Source of the DNA: Mesobacillus zeae
Lineage (GTDB): Bacteria > Bacillota > Bacilli > Bacillales > Cytobacillaceae
Assembly: GCF_003570705.1 (NCBI RefSeq)
Contig: NZ_QWVT01000017.1
Span: forward strand, 1-50,540
Length of the DNA stretch: 50,540 nt
Direction: 5' to 3'
Position 1 is the first letter of the stretch. Every line of letters begins with the position of its first letter. Shown here in pieces: positions 1-8,050 of this stretch. The translations under genes were made by a program, and so were the position numbers. Under the pieces are notes generated by a model that did not search any database, was not told the DNA's origin, and saw only the letters and a program-made list of their open reading frames with translations.

Positions 1-56
1 TTGAAAAATGTTGACAAACTATTAGCTGGTTTAGCTTGACATTATACTCAATATTT

Positions 57-629
57 TTAAATTATTTTGTTCTCTGTTCCATTTAGAATTCTCTTTATAT
101 TTTGTCGATGTAGAATGATTATTGATACGCTTATTAGTAGAGAAAGTGCTATGATAACTTTATCTTCAAATATTAGACTGTAAATAAATAATGCTATCCC
201 AGCCAACATTGAACTTAGTGATACATACTTAGTAAATAACAAAGTTAGTACAAACACAACAAAACCAACCAAAACACCTAAAGGTGTCAAAAATAAAAAA
301 ACTCCAGTTGCTGTCGCAACAGCTTTTCCACCTTTAAAATTAGCAAATACAGAAAATATGTGTCCTAATATAGCTAATAAACCACAAACAATAGGATTAA
401 TCGTAGAACTAAGTATTAGTGGAAGTAAACAAGCAAGTGTACCTTTTAATATATCAGCAATTGCAACAATTACTCCTGCTTTTATGCCTAAAACTCTATA
501 AGCATTAGTTGCACCAAGATTTCCACTACCATAATCACGAATATCTTTCTTATAAAACATTTTACCGACTATTAAAGCAAATGAAATTGAGCCTATTAAA
601 TAACTTAAAATCAGAGTTAAAATGTTCAA
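57..629 (-). CDS. plsY: Glycerol-3-phosphate acyltransferase PlsY
   Basis: This 190-residue integral membrane protein should transfer an acyl group from acyl-phosphate to glycerol-3-phosphate, the first step of phospholipid synthesis. The family motifs are visible: SYLIGSISFA near the N-terminus, GSGNLGATNAYRVLG at about residues 35-49, and GHIFSVFANFKGGKAVAT at about 89-106, with several hydrophobic helices and a normal family length. The start is TTG at 629, behind GAGGAG. It is very AT-rich. Many Bacillaceae carry a second plsY copy, so this may be a paralogue. Whether it lies outside or inside the prophage is unresolved because attL is not seen. Confidence 0.95.
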   Translation of the reverse strand: MNILTLILSYLIGSISFALIVGKMFYKKDIRDYGSGNLGATNAYRVLGIKAGVIVAIADILKGTLACLLPLILSSTINPIVCGLLAILGHIFSVFANFKGGKAVATATGVFLFLTPLGVLVGFVVFVLTLLFTKYVSLSSMLAGIALFIYSLIFEDKVIIALSLLISVSIIILHRQNIKRILNGTENKII

Positions 630-732
630 AGTAGTATTATCTCCTCACATAGTTTGTTATTTTAAGTATTTCTATTTGTTGTATATTTTTTCCTGCAATC
701 CTTCTTGCGTTAAACTGCCCCATTACTTGAAT

Positions 733-766
733 AAGAAAAAGGCTTTACTCCCTATAGAAGTAAAGC
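733..766 (-). terminator. Rho-independent terminator
   Basis: Stem GCTTTACT/AGTAAAGC with a nine-base loop, followed on the minus strand by TTTTTCTT. It sits just after the small membrane protein gene ending at 788. The A-run side belongs to an intergenic motif (CCCATTACTTGAATAAGAAAAA) whose variants recur near 1104 and 50328. Confidence 0.75.
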
Positions 767-787
767 ACACCGTTTAGTTGAATATCT

Positions 788-1048
788 TTATCCCATTAGG
801 TTGGATATAACATATTGAAAACCATAAGCCCCTAAAGAACTAATACTTGCCACTATAGCTGCAATAGATAATACTGATTGCTTTTTCGAACGAAACATAA
901 AAAGAATGGATAAACATAAACTAATTAAAAAAAAGACAATCCATAGTTTATTTAATGTAAATGAATCAAAATTGATAAGGTAACTCGCTATGTAAATAAC
1001 ATTAATCAAAAGCATTAGGATTAAGATGAATCTTTTCAAATTAAACAT
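788..1048 (-). CDS. Small membrane protein of unknown function
   Basis: A protein of 86 residues with three hydrophobic stretches: residues about 5-24, 34-52 and 60-83. It matches no family I recognise. The ATG at 1048 lies directly against the AAAGGGG ribosome site, so the TTG at 1039, nine bases from it, is a more likely start and would give an 83-residue protein. Its own terminator follows at 733-766. The neighbour is plsY in the same orientation, but about 160 bases and the terminator separate them, so it looks monocistronic. It could be a host or phage-conversion gene. Confidence 0.6.
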   Translation of the reverse strand: MFNLKRFILILMLLINVIYIASYLINFDSFTLNKLWIVFFLISLCLSILFMFRSKKQSVLSIAAIVASISSLGAYGFQYVISNLMG

Positions 1049-1385
1049 CCCCTTTATTTTATAATTTATCCAAATTATAACACATAATCACTATTCCTTC
1101 TTGAACTAAACCGCCCCGTTACTTTAAGTACATTCCTTCACAAACATAAATATCCAAATCAACTGCAAAGTGTTATTCAATTATCTGGCCCAATTACGGA
1201 ATAAGAAAAAATCCTGCATATCAACACAGGATTTATAATCAATCTTTATTTTAAATAATCGAACTTTGTATAAATGATTAATCATTTTTATAAAATTAAC
1301 AGTGAGAAGGGCTTTTTATTTTTCATAAAATTGAAACAAGGGCTTTTTTCCAGCTTGTCGAATTTACCAAATACAGGAGAGTGAT
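1049..1385. other. Intergenic region, no gene seen
   Basis: About 340 AT-rich bases without a convincing reading frame. It holds a second copy of the CCGCCCCGTTACTT motif near 1104, a third partial copy near 1184, and a minus-strand terminator at 1203-1233. The prophage left end might lie here, but no tRNA sequence or copy of the attR core is present. Confidence 0.6.
1203..1233 (-). terminator. Rho-independent terminator
   Basis: Stem AATCCTG/CAGGATT (1210-1216 with 1227-1233), followed on the minus strand by TTTTTTCTTATT. No minus-strand gene lies directly upstream, so it may be the remains of a lost gene or a backstop for the late operon. Confidence 0.7.
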
Positions 1386-1640
1386 ATGATGAAATCCAAA
1401 TTAGAGGCACTTTTTGATGATAAGAATTTTTCGGTGGGAGTTAAGGATTGTGAAACCGGAGTCATGATTAATGAACACCAGGACTTAGTTACATATATGT
1501 TTTTATTTTATCAAGATAGTGTTGAAGTATTTTTAAGTGTTTTCGATGAGGACGTACCTTATGGTAGGGATATACTTGCCAAAGGGGCAGCTGATACATT
1601 GGATGATGCGGTGGCTTTAGCCTTGGACAAACTAGAATAA
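1386..1640 (+). CDS. Hypothetical protein, 84 residues
   Basis: A small acidic soluble protein that I do not recognise. It begins with two consecutive ATG codons behind ACAGGAGAGTGAT, a good ribosome site. It is rich in Asp and Glu, with an Ala/Asp-rich C-terminal helix (DTLDDAVALALDKLE). It converges on the phage amidase and shares the hairpin at 1670-1695. Its position next to the lysis genes on the opposite strand fits a prophage-end moron, but a host origin is equally possible. Confidence 0.6.
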   Translation: MMKSKLEALFDDKNFSVGVKDCETGVMINEHQDLVTYMFLFYQDSVEVFLSVFDEDVPYGRDILAKGAADTLDDAVALALDKLE

Positions 1641-1669
1641 TTAACATATTCAATAATTAATTAAAAGAG

Positions 1670-1695
1670 AATCCCCTTCTTTACAGAAGGGGATT
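1670..1695. terminator. Bidirectional terminator at the end of the late operon
   Basis: Perfect 11-base stem AATCCCCTTCT/AGAAGGGGATT with a TTAC loop, between the convergent 84-residue gene and the amidase gene. Minus-strand read-through ends in CTCTTTTAATT, so it probably stops the phage late transcript. Confidence 0.85.
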
Positions 1696-1700
1696 TCGTC

Positions 1701-2405
1701 TTACTGTTTTCTCTTTTCCATATGCCATCCTGGAAATTCCTTTTTAATTTTCGCAAATGCAGCATCAATTTCATACTGATCAAATCCCCCAATTACAATA
1801 TCATGCCAAACTTTTGTTGGTTTTGTATTTGGCTTTGGTTTGGATGCTTGCTGCTTCACTGGGTAATATCGAGTTCCTTCTCTCTTGCATGCTGCTCGGA
1901 CAACACACTCATACATGCCCTCCCGGTAAGTTTTGTCTTTTAACTTAGCTGCGTTCGGACCATCCACAAAATCATATTCGATAATCGTCATGTTACAGCT
2001 GCCAGTTTCTCTGTGCATGAAATAATAGTCTTTACCATTGTTCCCCTTCCGGTCAAATGCTCTCCTTACAGGATATCCAGCCTTTTTAAATTCTTCGGCC
2101 AACATTTTCTCAAACTCTCCGTCAGAAAAAATTGAGTGAATAAATTCTGCACCGGATCCACCGCCCGCATTAAAATGATGGCTCATACCGAACTTGGCTT
2201 TGGAGTCACGTACACGCTTTGTCCGTGGTCCCGAGTCAAGCGTCTCATCTCCAGACCTGGTAAGCCCGGAGGTAAGTCTGTGCTCCTTTAATCTCCTGTC
2301 CACATACCTTGCGGCTTCCAAAGCATACACCTTTTCAATAATTCCGTTAGCCACTGCACCTGGGTCTGTGCCGCCGTGTCCTCCATCATTAATCCATCTT
2401 GCCAT
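1701..2405 (-). CDS. N-acetylmuramoyl-L-alanine amidase (phage endolysin)
   Basis: An endolysin of 234 residues that cuts the amide bond between MurNAc and the peptide stem. The N-terminal Amidase_3 zinc domain (about 1-175) shows its ligands: His10 in NDGGHGGTDPGA, Glu24 in GIIEK and a His in SHHFNAGGGSG (about 76-77), with TIIEYDFVDG near the C-terminal end of the domain. A Lys/Pro-rich linker leads to a short C-terminal segment (about 195-234, IGGFDQYEIDAAFAKIKKEFPGW) that resembles a sporulation-related or cell-wall-binding repeat. There is no signal peptide, as expected for holin-dependent release. It is the last gene of the late operon, after XhlA and the holin. Confidence 0.95.
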   Translation of the reverse strand: MARWINDGGHGGTDPGAVANGIIEKVYALEAARYVDRRLKEHRLTSGLTRSGDETLDSGPRTKRVRDSKAKFGMSHHFNAGGGSGAEFIHSIFSDGEFEKMLAEEFKKAGYPVRRAFDRKGNNGKDYYFMHRETGSCNMTIIEYDFVDGPNAAKLKDKTYREGMYECVVRAACKREGTRYYPVKQQASKPKPNTKPTKVWHDIVIGGFDQYEIDAAFAKIKKEFPGWHMEKRKQ

Positions 2406-2455
2406 TATTAACCCTCTCCCTTTTCTTAAAATAAAAAACCGCCCTGGGGGACGAC

Positions 2456-2692
2456 TTAAAGTTTGTTATTGAGTTCTAAAAATTCCTTTTGTTTCTTTGC
2501 TTTCTTGGAAACGTAGGTGTTTTTCCAGATTGAATAAAAATTAATAGCTAATGCAGCTCCAGCCGAAACCATAAAGACAAATGCCTCAATGCTCGCCTGA
2601 TTGAACCACTCCACTGTTACACCAATAGATCCCAAAAATAAAAGGACAGCTGATAGAAAGCCGCCCAAAAGTGTAAAGATATCTTTTTTCAT
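2456..2692 (-). CDS. Phage holin, SPP1/XhlB family
   Basis: A 78-residue protein with two membrane segments (about 5-27 and 34-58) and a Lys-rich cytoplasmic tail, the usual size and topology of SPP1-type holins. It should form the membrane lesion that releases the amidase. It lies between XhlA and the amidase, the order seen in PBSX-like lysis cassettes. Confidence 0.88.
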   Translation of the reverse strand: MKKDIFTLLGGFLSAVLLFLGSIGVTVEWFNQASIEAFVFMVSAGAALAINFYSIWKNTYVSKKAKKQKEFLELNNKL

Positions 2693-2694
2693 GA

Positions 2695-2970
2695 TTAAGC
2701 TCCTCCTTTAAACACATCAAATACTATCGCTATGGCTCCGCCGACAAGTGCAATGATTGATGCCGAAATTAGAGCATTCGTGATTGTCCGCTTCAGCCAC
2801 TTCGTATCTTCTTTAATTTCCGTCAGTGCATCTTTTATCCCCTGAATAGTTTGGTCTTGTAAAAGCTGTTTATCTTGTAGTCTCCTGATATCAGCCTTCA
2901 TGTCATTGATATCTTTTTGTACTCCGGATTTCCATGGATCAATTTGTACGTTTTCTGCCTCCAATTCCAT
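2695..2970 (-). CDS. XhlA-like lysis-associated protein
   Basis: A 91-residue protein. Residues about 10-60 are an amphipathic, probably coiled-coil helix (VQKDINDMKADIRRLQDKQ). A single C-terminal transmembrane helix follows (TNALISASIIALVGGAIAIVF). This is the layout of the hemolysin XhlA family, which works with the holin in PBSX-type lysis. It is the first gene of the lysis cassette, directly after the terminator at 2998-3023. Confidence 0.88.
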   Translation of the reverse strand: MELEAENVQIDPWKSGVQKDINDMKADIRRLQDKQLLQDQTIQGIKDALTEIKEDTKWLKRTITNALISASIIALVGGAIAIVFDVFKGGA

Positions 2971-2997
2971 TCCCCCCTCTTTATAATTTCTATATAA

Positions 2998-3023
2998 ATA
3001 AAAAAGAGGACTTCTTAGCCCTC
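2998..3023 (-). terminator. Terminator between tail and lysis genes
   Basis: Stem GAGGGCT/AGTCCTC (one wobble pair), followed by TTTTTTATTT on the minus strand. It lies after the small gene at 3036-3170 and before XhlA, so it may attenuate late transcription into the lysis cassette. Confidence 0.75.
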
Positions 3024-3035
3024 ATTACAACACGA

Positions 3036-3170
3036 TTATTCAATTAAATCTTCTCTACCTTGTGCTGTTAGGTATGTTTCAATGCCCGCCTGTAAATCTG
3101 GCCGTTTCGTAGTGACAAATAGAAATGTGTACGCGCCGTCTATGATTCTTTGGGCCATATACGCAGCCAT
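3036..3170 (-). CDS. Small XkdX/CD1375-type phage protein
   Basis: A 44-residue protein starting MAAYMAQRIIDGAYTF and ending with GREDLIE. The ATG at 3170 overlaps the upstream stop by one base (TAATG), so translation is probably coupled. Very short proteins with an xxA..I..G pattern occupy exactly this place after the tail-fibre accessory gene in many Bacillus and Clostridium prophages (the XkdX or CD1375 groups). The role is unknown. The family assignment rests on position and size more than on motifs. Confidence 0.7.
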   Translation of the reverse strand: MAAYMAQRIIDGAYTFLFVTTKRPDLQAGIETYLTAQGREDLIE

Positions 3171-3460
3171 TAAACCCCACTCCCAGCTAAGATAAGATCG
3201 TCAAGCGCTGCCTGGATAAGAGCCACCTGTTTTTCTAGCTGTGAAGGTTCTGGTACTGGCTGTGGCGGGTTCTTTTCTTCTTCTGTTGCGGTTTCAACCC
3301 AGTCATTTTTAACCTTGTCGAAAATTGGTTTCCAGCATGGCTGTGGCAAAGGTTTATCTGTAAAATAACCGCTTTCTGGTTGCTCGTCATTTTCCAGCGT
3401 GATTTCTTCACCTGGCAGCCAATTCCCCTTTTCGTCGTAAAACTGATATGTGATTTTCAT
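3170..3460 (-). CDS. Tail fibre accessory protein (XkdW-like)
   Basis: A 96-residue acidic protein with an N-terminal beta-rich part (MKITYQFYDEKGNWLPGEEI), a Trp-containing middle (CWKPIFDKVKNDWVE) and a Pro-rich linker into a C-terminal helix. Proteins of this size and pattern follow the tail fibre gene in PBSX-like phages and resemble fibre-assembly or fibre-tip chaperones. It lies 14 bases after the fibre gene. The function is inferred from position. Confidence 0.65.
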   Translation of the reverse strand: MKITYQFYDEKGNWLPGEEITLENDEQPESGYFTDKPLPQPCWKPIFDKVKNDWVETATEEEKNPPQPVPEPSQLEKQVALIQAALDDLILAGSGV

Positions 3461-3474
3461 TCTGATACCTCCTT

Positions 3475-5571
3475 TTATTCATCAACCGGATAGCAAGTGT
3501 TAATAGGAAACCAAAAACCCGTTGACGGCACTCCACCAGACATAGAATACATTTCGACAATCCCTAGTGTACTTACTGACCACCGAGCAAATCTTGCAAA
3601 CCCACTTCCATCTAAACTTGTTGGCATTGCGAAAACATGACTCACACCCGACGGTCTGTATCCTGTTGGCAGGGTGGCAATGGTTATCTCGTTTTGTCCA
3701 ATATTTTTTACAGCACCCCTTAAATATACAATCCCGTCTCTTTTTGCGTATTGCAGTCCCGGAAGTCCGCTAGAATACGGTATAACACCATTTTGCAAAG
3801 TAGCATTTTTCCAATCCAACGCGTCAGCACTACCAAACTTAGACCAAGCATTCCAGACACCGCCTGTCATGTTCCTGATGTACATTGTATTGGCATTTGT
3901 TGCAGCTAACTGCATACCTGTGGTTGAGCTACCCATCATTACCCAAACACGATGATAAGATGTTGTGGCTGGTGCATTCAGCATACTGTTACCGTAATAA
4001 AAACCGCTGGTTATTAGTTTGTTTAAATCTTGACCGGAACAATCAATACTCAGCCCAGAATCCATAGTTAGCTTTGCAACCTGCGTAGCGTTTACTTTCG
4101 CTGTTGCCCCTGCTACGGTTTCAACTTCCTGCCAGGCCTTCCATGTGCCAGGTCCACCAACTTCCGGCGGGTTGCCCGACCTTACAAAAACATTGCCTAC
4201 GCTATTAATAATCATTTGTGAAATTGTATCTGCTCCGCCTCTTGCTACAATCATTTGGCACCATTCTGTCGAGCCAGGACTATTCACAGGCGTTGCGCCT
4301 ATGCGATAAAACCCGCTCTCAATGACTTTGTTTAAATCCTGACTAGTAGGAAGAATATTGTTAGGGCTATCGCCCAGGCCATGCCCACGCGCCCATGCTA
4401 GCGCTGCACTATATGCTGCATCAGCCTTTGTTTGCGCCCCTCCTGGCGTTTCTTTCGCGTTCCAGGTGTTCTTCTCTATATCGGAAACAAAGCGTTTTGT
4501 AGCATCTTCTGTAATAATTGACGCTGGATGCGTTGCAGGGTGAACATAGTTATTAGCATACGCTGCTATGCCATTTAATTTTGACACTGCAGCCGGATTC
4601 ATAAACCCACTTTTTGTGGTTGTAGCATCTGGGTGAGCTGTAGATCCACCTGCTCCAATATGTCCAATAGGAGCAGATGCATTTTTAGCATTTGTTTCTG
4701 CTGTGTCGGCCACAGAATCAGCGTAGTTTTTTGCATTAGTTTCCGCTGTGGATGCCACTGCATTTCCATGATTCTTTGCATTTGTTTCCGCTGTCGAAGC
4801 AACTGCATTTGCATACGATTTAGCGTTAGTTTCCGCTGCACTTGCCTTTGTCTGGGCTCCACCAGGAGTCTCAAATCGTCCATCAGCTTCCGCCTTGCTG
4901 TAAGTGTAAGCTTTAGCAGTATCCAACGCTTTTTTTACTGCATTAGCAGTAGCAGCTTGAACAACGCTTGTACTGTCAATTGCATCATTCAGCTGTGCTA
5001 TCCCTTTTACCGAAGTCGTGGCGTCAGGAAGGTTGGCAACCGCTATTTTACCGTTATTATCGTACTTAGCAAAAGTAACCCACGCGCCCCAAACACCATT
5101 ATTATTGATTCGCATATACATGTTGCCGTTTATCCCAATATAAAACTGTGTACTATACGTGCCAGATAACGCCATGACCAACATATGGCCGTTTGTCCCC
5201 GGCCCATTAACAGGGCTGCTGCAATAATAAAAACCGTTCGTTGTCTGGGTATTTAAATCTGTGCCACTTGGAAGATTTTCAGATGCTCCACCCATGCCAA
5301 ACCCCTTGACCCAATTCAAGACATTGTCGGCCTGAGAAAGGGGCAAGTCTCCTGTCGCATCTAAAGTCGCAACTCCATTCGCCTCCCCTTGTTGATCAAT
5401 ATTTATAGCCTCTTCTTGCAATTCTAGTAATGCGAGATAAATTGTGTTGAAGAGCCAATTGAACCAATCAGAAGGTGGACGGTCATTAGGCTGCCATCCT
5501 TCATCCAACTTGGTTTGCGGAGGCTTGCTGCCTGGGTATTTCCATTCTGGTAATTCTTTAATAAAAGGCAT
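3475..5571 (-). CDS. Tail fibre protein with pyocin-knob domains
   Basis: The receptor-binding fibre of 698 residues. The N-terminal 60 residues (WKYPGSKPPQTKL...PPSDWFNWLFN) form the virion-anchoring module. Three pyocin-knob-like units follow at about 105-168, 411-482 and 514-579, each with the pattern DLN...GFYY...P.N.PG...G.W.AW. Between the first two lie four AETNAK repeats at 15-residue spacing (about 246-297). The last 90 residues form a distinct tip domain (GLQYAKRDGIVYLRGAVKN...LPTGYRPS) of the kind seen in other Bacillus phage fibres. It is preceded by baseplate genes and followed by its accessory genes. Confidence 0.9.
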   Translation of the reverse strand: MPFIKELPEWKYPGSKPPQTKLDEGWQPNDRPPSDWFNWLFNTIYLALLELQEEAINIDQQGEANGVATLDATGDLPLSQADNVLNWVKGFGMGGASENLPSGTDLNTQTTNGFYYCSSPVNGPGTNGHMLVMALSGTYSTQFYIGINGNMYMRINNNGVWGAWVTFAKYDNNGKIAVANLPDATTSVKGIAQLNDAIDSTSVVQAATANAVKKALDTAKAYTYSKAEADGRFETPGGAQTKASAAETNAKSYANAVASTAETNAKNHGNAVASTAETNAKNYADSVADTAETNAKNASAPIGHIGAGGSTAHPDATTTKSGFMNPAAVSKLNGIAAYANNYVHPATHPASIITEDATKRFVSDIEKNTWNAKETPGGAQTKADAAYSAALAWARGHGLGDSPNNILPTSQDLNKVIESGFYRIGATPVNSPGSTEWCQMIVARGGADTISQMIINSVGNVFVRSGNPPEVGGPGTWKAWQEVETVAGATAKVNATQVAKLTMDSGLSIDCSGQDLNKLITSGFYYGNSMLNAPATTSYHRVWVMMGSSTTGMQLAATNANTMYIRNMTGGVWNAWSKFGSADALDWKNATLQNGVIPYSSGLPGLQYAKRDGIVYLRGAVKNIGQNEITIATLPTGYRPSGVSHVFAMPTSLDGSGFARFARWSVSTLGIVEMYSMSGGVPSTGFWFPINTCYPVDE
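4681..4836 (-). repeat. 45-base repeats coding the fibre AETNAK motif
   Basis: Three full and one partial imperfect tandem copies of a 45-base unit coding AETNAKxxxxAVAST-type segments. They probably form a trimeric alpha-helical shaft whose length can change by recombination between copies. Confidence 0.8.
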
Positions 5572-5585
5572 AATGACACTCCTTT

Positions 5586-6221
5586 CTAAAATGGCAATAT
5601 CACATCTTCATTCGGATTAAATGTGGCACCCAACCGCCCACCGCTGCTTTGATCTAAAGGCGCAAATCCAAATTCAAATGAAGCTTCTATGTTTGAAGGT
5701 TGGGAAGAAAATATAAATGTTCCCCTGACATCGATATTCGTGATTCTTATTCCGGCACCTACAACCTGTTGAGTGATATAAGCGAATTGTCCGACTGACA
5801 TCCCTACTTTGTTAAGGGCCGTCAACGGAAGGTCCTCTATCATAAGCGCTGCAGGCTCCCCCTGCTGATATAATGCTTTAAGCTTTATGGTGGATGGAGA
5901 AGTATTTAATGAACGCGACAATGCATCGATGACACTATTAATTGTCCCGTCACTTCTATTTCGGGCAATTCGCGCTTTGATTAGTACTCTCATAATCTCG
6001 TCTGTCGCTAATCCACGTTTTTGGCCCACGTTTTTCCCAATCTGTTCAAGTGTGCTTCCCTCTGCCTCATCTATGTTTCGCCAGTGATCAATCTTGGTCA
6101 AAGCTGTGTTCAATTGATCAATCTGGTTAGATAAAATAAGCATCAATCGACCAATATTAGAGTCGGCCTTTTTAGAGAAAGCGTCTGGTAAACTTTGAAG
6201 GATTGATTGAAAAATACTCAT
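5586..6221 (-). CDS. Baseplate-to-fibre connector, DUF2612-like
   Basis: A 211-residue protein with a helical N-terminal half (SILQSLPDAFSKKADSNIGRL...GSTLEQIGKNVGQKRG) and a beta-rich C-terminal half. It resembles the phage tail family DUF2612 and the position of XkdU/gp48 proteins, which sit between baseplate J and the tail fibre. The ATG overlaps the stop of the baseplate J gene (ATGA), so it is translationally coupled. The family name is from memory of the pattern and is moderately sure. Confidence 0.75.
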   Translation of the reverse strand: MSIFQSILQSLPDAFSKKADSNIGRLMLILSNQIDQLNTALTKIDHWRNIDEAEGSTLEQIGKNVGQKRGLATDEIMRVLIKARIARNRSDGTINSVIDALSRSLNTSPSTIKLKALYQQGEPAALMIEDLPLTALNKVGMSVGQFAYITQQVVGAGIRITNIDVRGTFIFSSQPSNIEASFEFGFAPLDQSSGGRLGATFNPNEDVILPF

Positions 6222-7360
6222 GATGCCACCACACTTATATTTTCAGGAAGGGCCTGGGCCACTTCTTGTGGTTCAATAGGAATATTGACGGCACTTAATA
6301 AGTCCGCTGTTTTTCCTGTTTTGATAGTCACATCCGTTACACCTTGAGCACCCATTACAGCCGCGACCAATCTCTGCAGGATAACATCATCCCCTTGTTC
6401 AAGATTATTAATTACATTAATAACTCCATTTCTAACTTGCGTTAACCCGTCAATTTCAAAGGTCGAATCCGTCACAAGCGTAATGTTGGCAAAGATATCG
6501 ATTACTGAGGCTGGTGTATACTTAACAATGTGTTTATTGCCAGCTATATCTTCCATGGTAAAATCTGTGGTCCCGAATGATTCAATACCAGCTGTCATTT
6601 TACTGAAAATGGCCTCAGCCACAGCCGGGCCAGTTCCACCATGAGCATATATTTGAAAACTTTTCGGAGGAAGACCGTTTTCCGCTACCATTTTATTATT
6701 AACAGCTATATTCGCCGCCCGAACTCCTGGAACAGCTAATACTGCTGCGAGAATGGCGTTTGGTGAAGCGCTGCCCGCGCCGGCACCGGAAACGAGTAAA
6801 CGTTCTGTAAGCTCTGCATCTGTTTCCCTATCCTGCCCACCGGCTGCCGGACCAGAGTTATTGACGGTGAGCACATCTGCATTTGGTTCACTTATGACAG
6901 TGATAGTCCCGGCAGCTACATTTCCCAAAGCACCTGGTGTCATACATACTGCCAATCCTAATCCTTTACCAGAGACGTCAAGTTGCACATCTTCCGTGAG
7001 CATAAAGTCAACTTCGTTAATGGTTTCAAACCGTGTCCCTACCTGGATTACATAATTCGGAGTGCCGGTGAAACTCAAGGTAACAATTGCTTCCTGTTCA
7101 GGTTTTCTGTTTGTATTAAAAAAAGGCGTTAAGTTATCCAACTGGACACCTTCCGCCTTTCCTACAAATGCACTATTATACACCTTCTCAGCAAGCTCCC
7201 AAGCTAAAGCCAGGAACCATGCAAAGAGTCTCAATATAAGTCCAAACGGACTCCTTGGCGATACATTTATATTATCACCAAAAAGCTCACGAGCCTTATC
7301 ACTCATTTCTTCAATTAAATCAGCATAAGTTTTACGTTTAAAACCACTCTTATCCAGCAT
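6218..7360 (-). CDS. Baseplate J/gp47-like protein
   Basis: A baseplate wedge protein of 380 residues, the XkdT counterpart of T4 gp6/Mu gp47. Typical features are RSPFGLILRLFAWFLALAWELAEKVYNSAFV (read as two adjacent segments, residues about 38-68), AEGVQLDNL at about 70-78, the AAGTITV segment, the GRDRETDAEL-like segment GGQDRETDAELTERLL at about 174-189, and ASPNAILAAVLAVPGVRAANI. The gene overlaps its upstream neighbour by 11 bases inside the minus-strand late operon. Confidence 0.93.
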   Translation of the reverse strand: MLDKSGFKRKTYADLIEEMSDKARELFGDNINVSPRSPFGLILRLFAWFLALAWELAEKVYNSAFVGKAEGVQLDNLTPFFNTNRKPEQEAIVTLSFTGTPNYVIQVGTRFETINEVDFMLTEDVQLDVSGKGLGLAVCMTPGALGNVAAGTITVISEPNADVLTVNNSGPAAGGQDRETDAELTERLLVSGAGAGSASPNAILAAVLAVPGVRAANIAVNNKMVAENGLPPKSFQIYAHGGTGPAVAEAIFSKMTAGIESFGTTDFTMEDIAGNKHIVKYTPASVIDIFANITLVTDSTFEIDGLTQVRNGVINVINNLEQGDDVILQRLVAAVMGAQGVTDVTIKTGKTADLLSAVNIPIEPQEVAQALPENISVVAS

Positions 7361-7712
7361 CCAATGACACCTCCTCCAATGTCAATTGGGATCCGTCACC
7401 CTTTTCCAAAGTAATATTTACAGTCCGATGCCTAATTTTTTTATTATCAAAAAAGGTTATATCCCGCACTGAAGCAATACGCTCTTCCTGAGACAACGCT
7501 TCAATAATGTCATCACGTACTTCTTCTTGGTTCGCTTCCTTACCAACCAAATTGGAATGTGATAGGCCATGTTCTTCCTCTAAGAAAAACTCTCCCTTGC
7601 TGGTTTGCAGAATGGCTTCCACCGACTGGACCAGTTCCTCATTGCCTTCTGCAAAAATCCAGTCGCCGTTCTCAAAAACCAGATCACCATCAATTATTTT
7701 TGGAGAAATCAT
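7350..7712 (-). CDS. gp25-like baseplate protein (XkdS/DUF2634 type)
   Basis: A baseplate wedge protein of 120 residues. The pattern DGDLVFENGDWIFAEGNEELVQSVEAIL followed by KGEFFLEEEHGLSH is the gp25/W-like fold, whose EFFL..E.GL motif nucleates sheath assembly in contractile tails. It overlaps the upstream gene by four bases and lies directly before baseplate J, the conserved order in PBSX-like phages. Confidence 0.88.
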   Translation of the reverse strand: MISPKIIDGDLVFENGDWIFAEGNEELVQSVEAILQTSKGEFFLEEEHGLSHSNLVGKEANQEEVRDDIIEALSQEERIASVRDITFFDNKKIRHRTVNITLEKGDGSQLTLEEVSLDAG

Positions 7713-8050
7713 TTGAACACACCCACAATCACGGCATCATTAATACTGTGTACCCTGGTAAAGCCAGGATCGAAAGTATGGGCGCCGGTCATATGGTCAA
7801 GAGCCCGATCAGCGAAGTTCACCCAAACAACATCCCCAGTAATCAATTCCCCTATATGTTTTAGTATAGGGACTTCAACCACAGGTGGATGATCGGATAG
7901 TTCTCCGTCTTTGTCTTTGGTTTTAAACAATATTTTAATATCTGCTGTTCCATTTGCATTCATTGTTATGACTCTGGCAGGTGCTGCCACAAATAAATGA
8001 AGACCAACCTCTTTCTTAAGATGGTTGAAAAACTGAGTGTCATTGGCCAT
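7709..8050 (-). CDS. Gp138/XkdR-like baseplate spike protein
   Basis: A 113-residue, beta-rich protein. It contains the segments PPVVEVPILKHIGELITGDVVWVN (read in two parts) and FADRALDHMTGAHTF, which resemble the OB-fold N-terminal domain of Gp138-type membrane-puncturing proteins and the DUF2577/XkdR group. It lies between the hub and gp25 genes and overlaps both by one to four bases. The precise family is less certain than the baseplate role. Confidence 0.75.
   Translation of the reverse strand: MANDTQFFNHLKKEVGLHLFVAAPARVITMNANGTADIKILFKTKDKDGELSDHPPVVEVPILKHIGELITGDVVWVNFADRALDHMTGAHTFDPGFTRVHSINDAVIVGVFK

Noticed and set aside
4358-5169. Plus-strand open frames within the fibre gene, including a Cys-rich one of 178 codons
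   Set aside because: They are antisense shadows of the AETNAK repeats, have no ribosome sites and lie opposite a clear gene.
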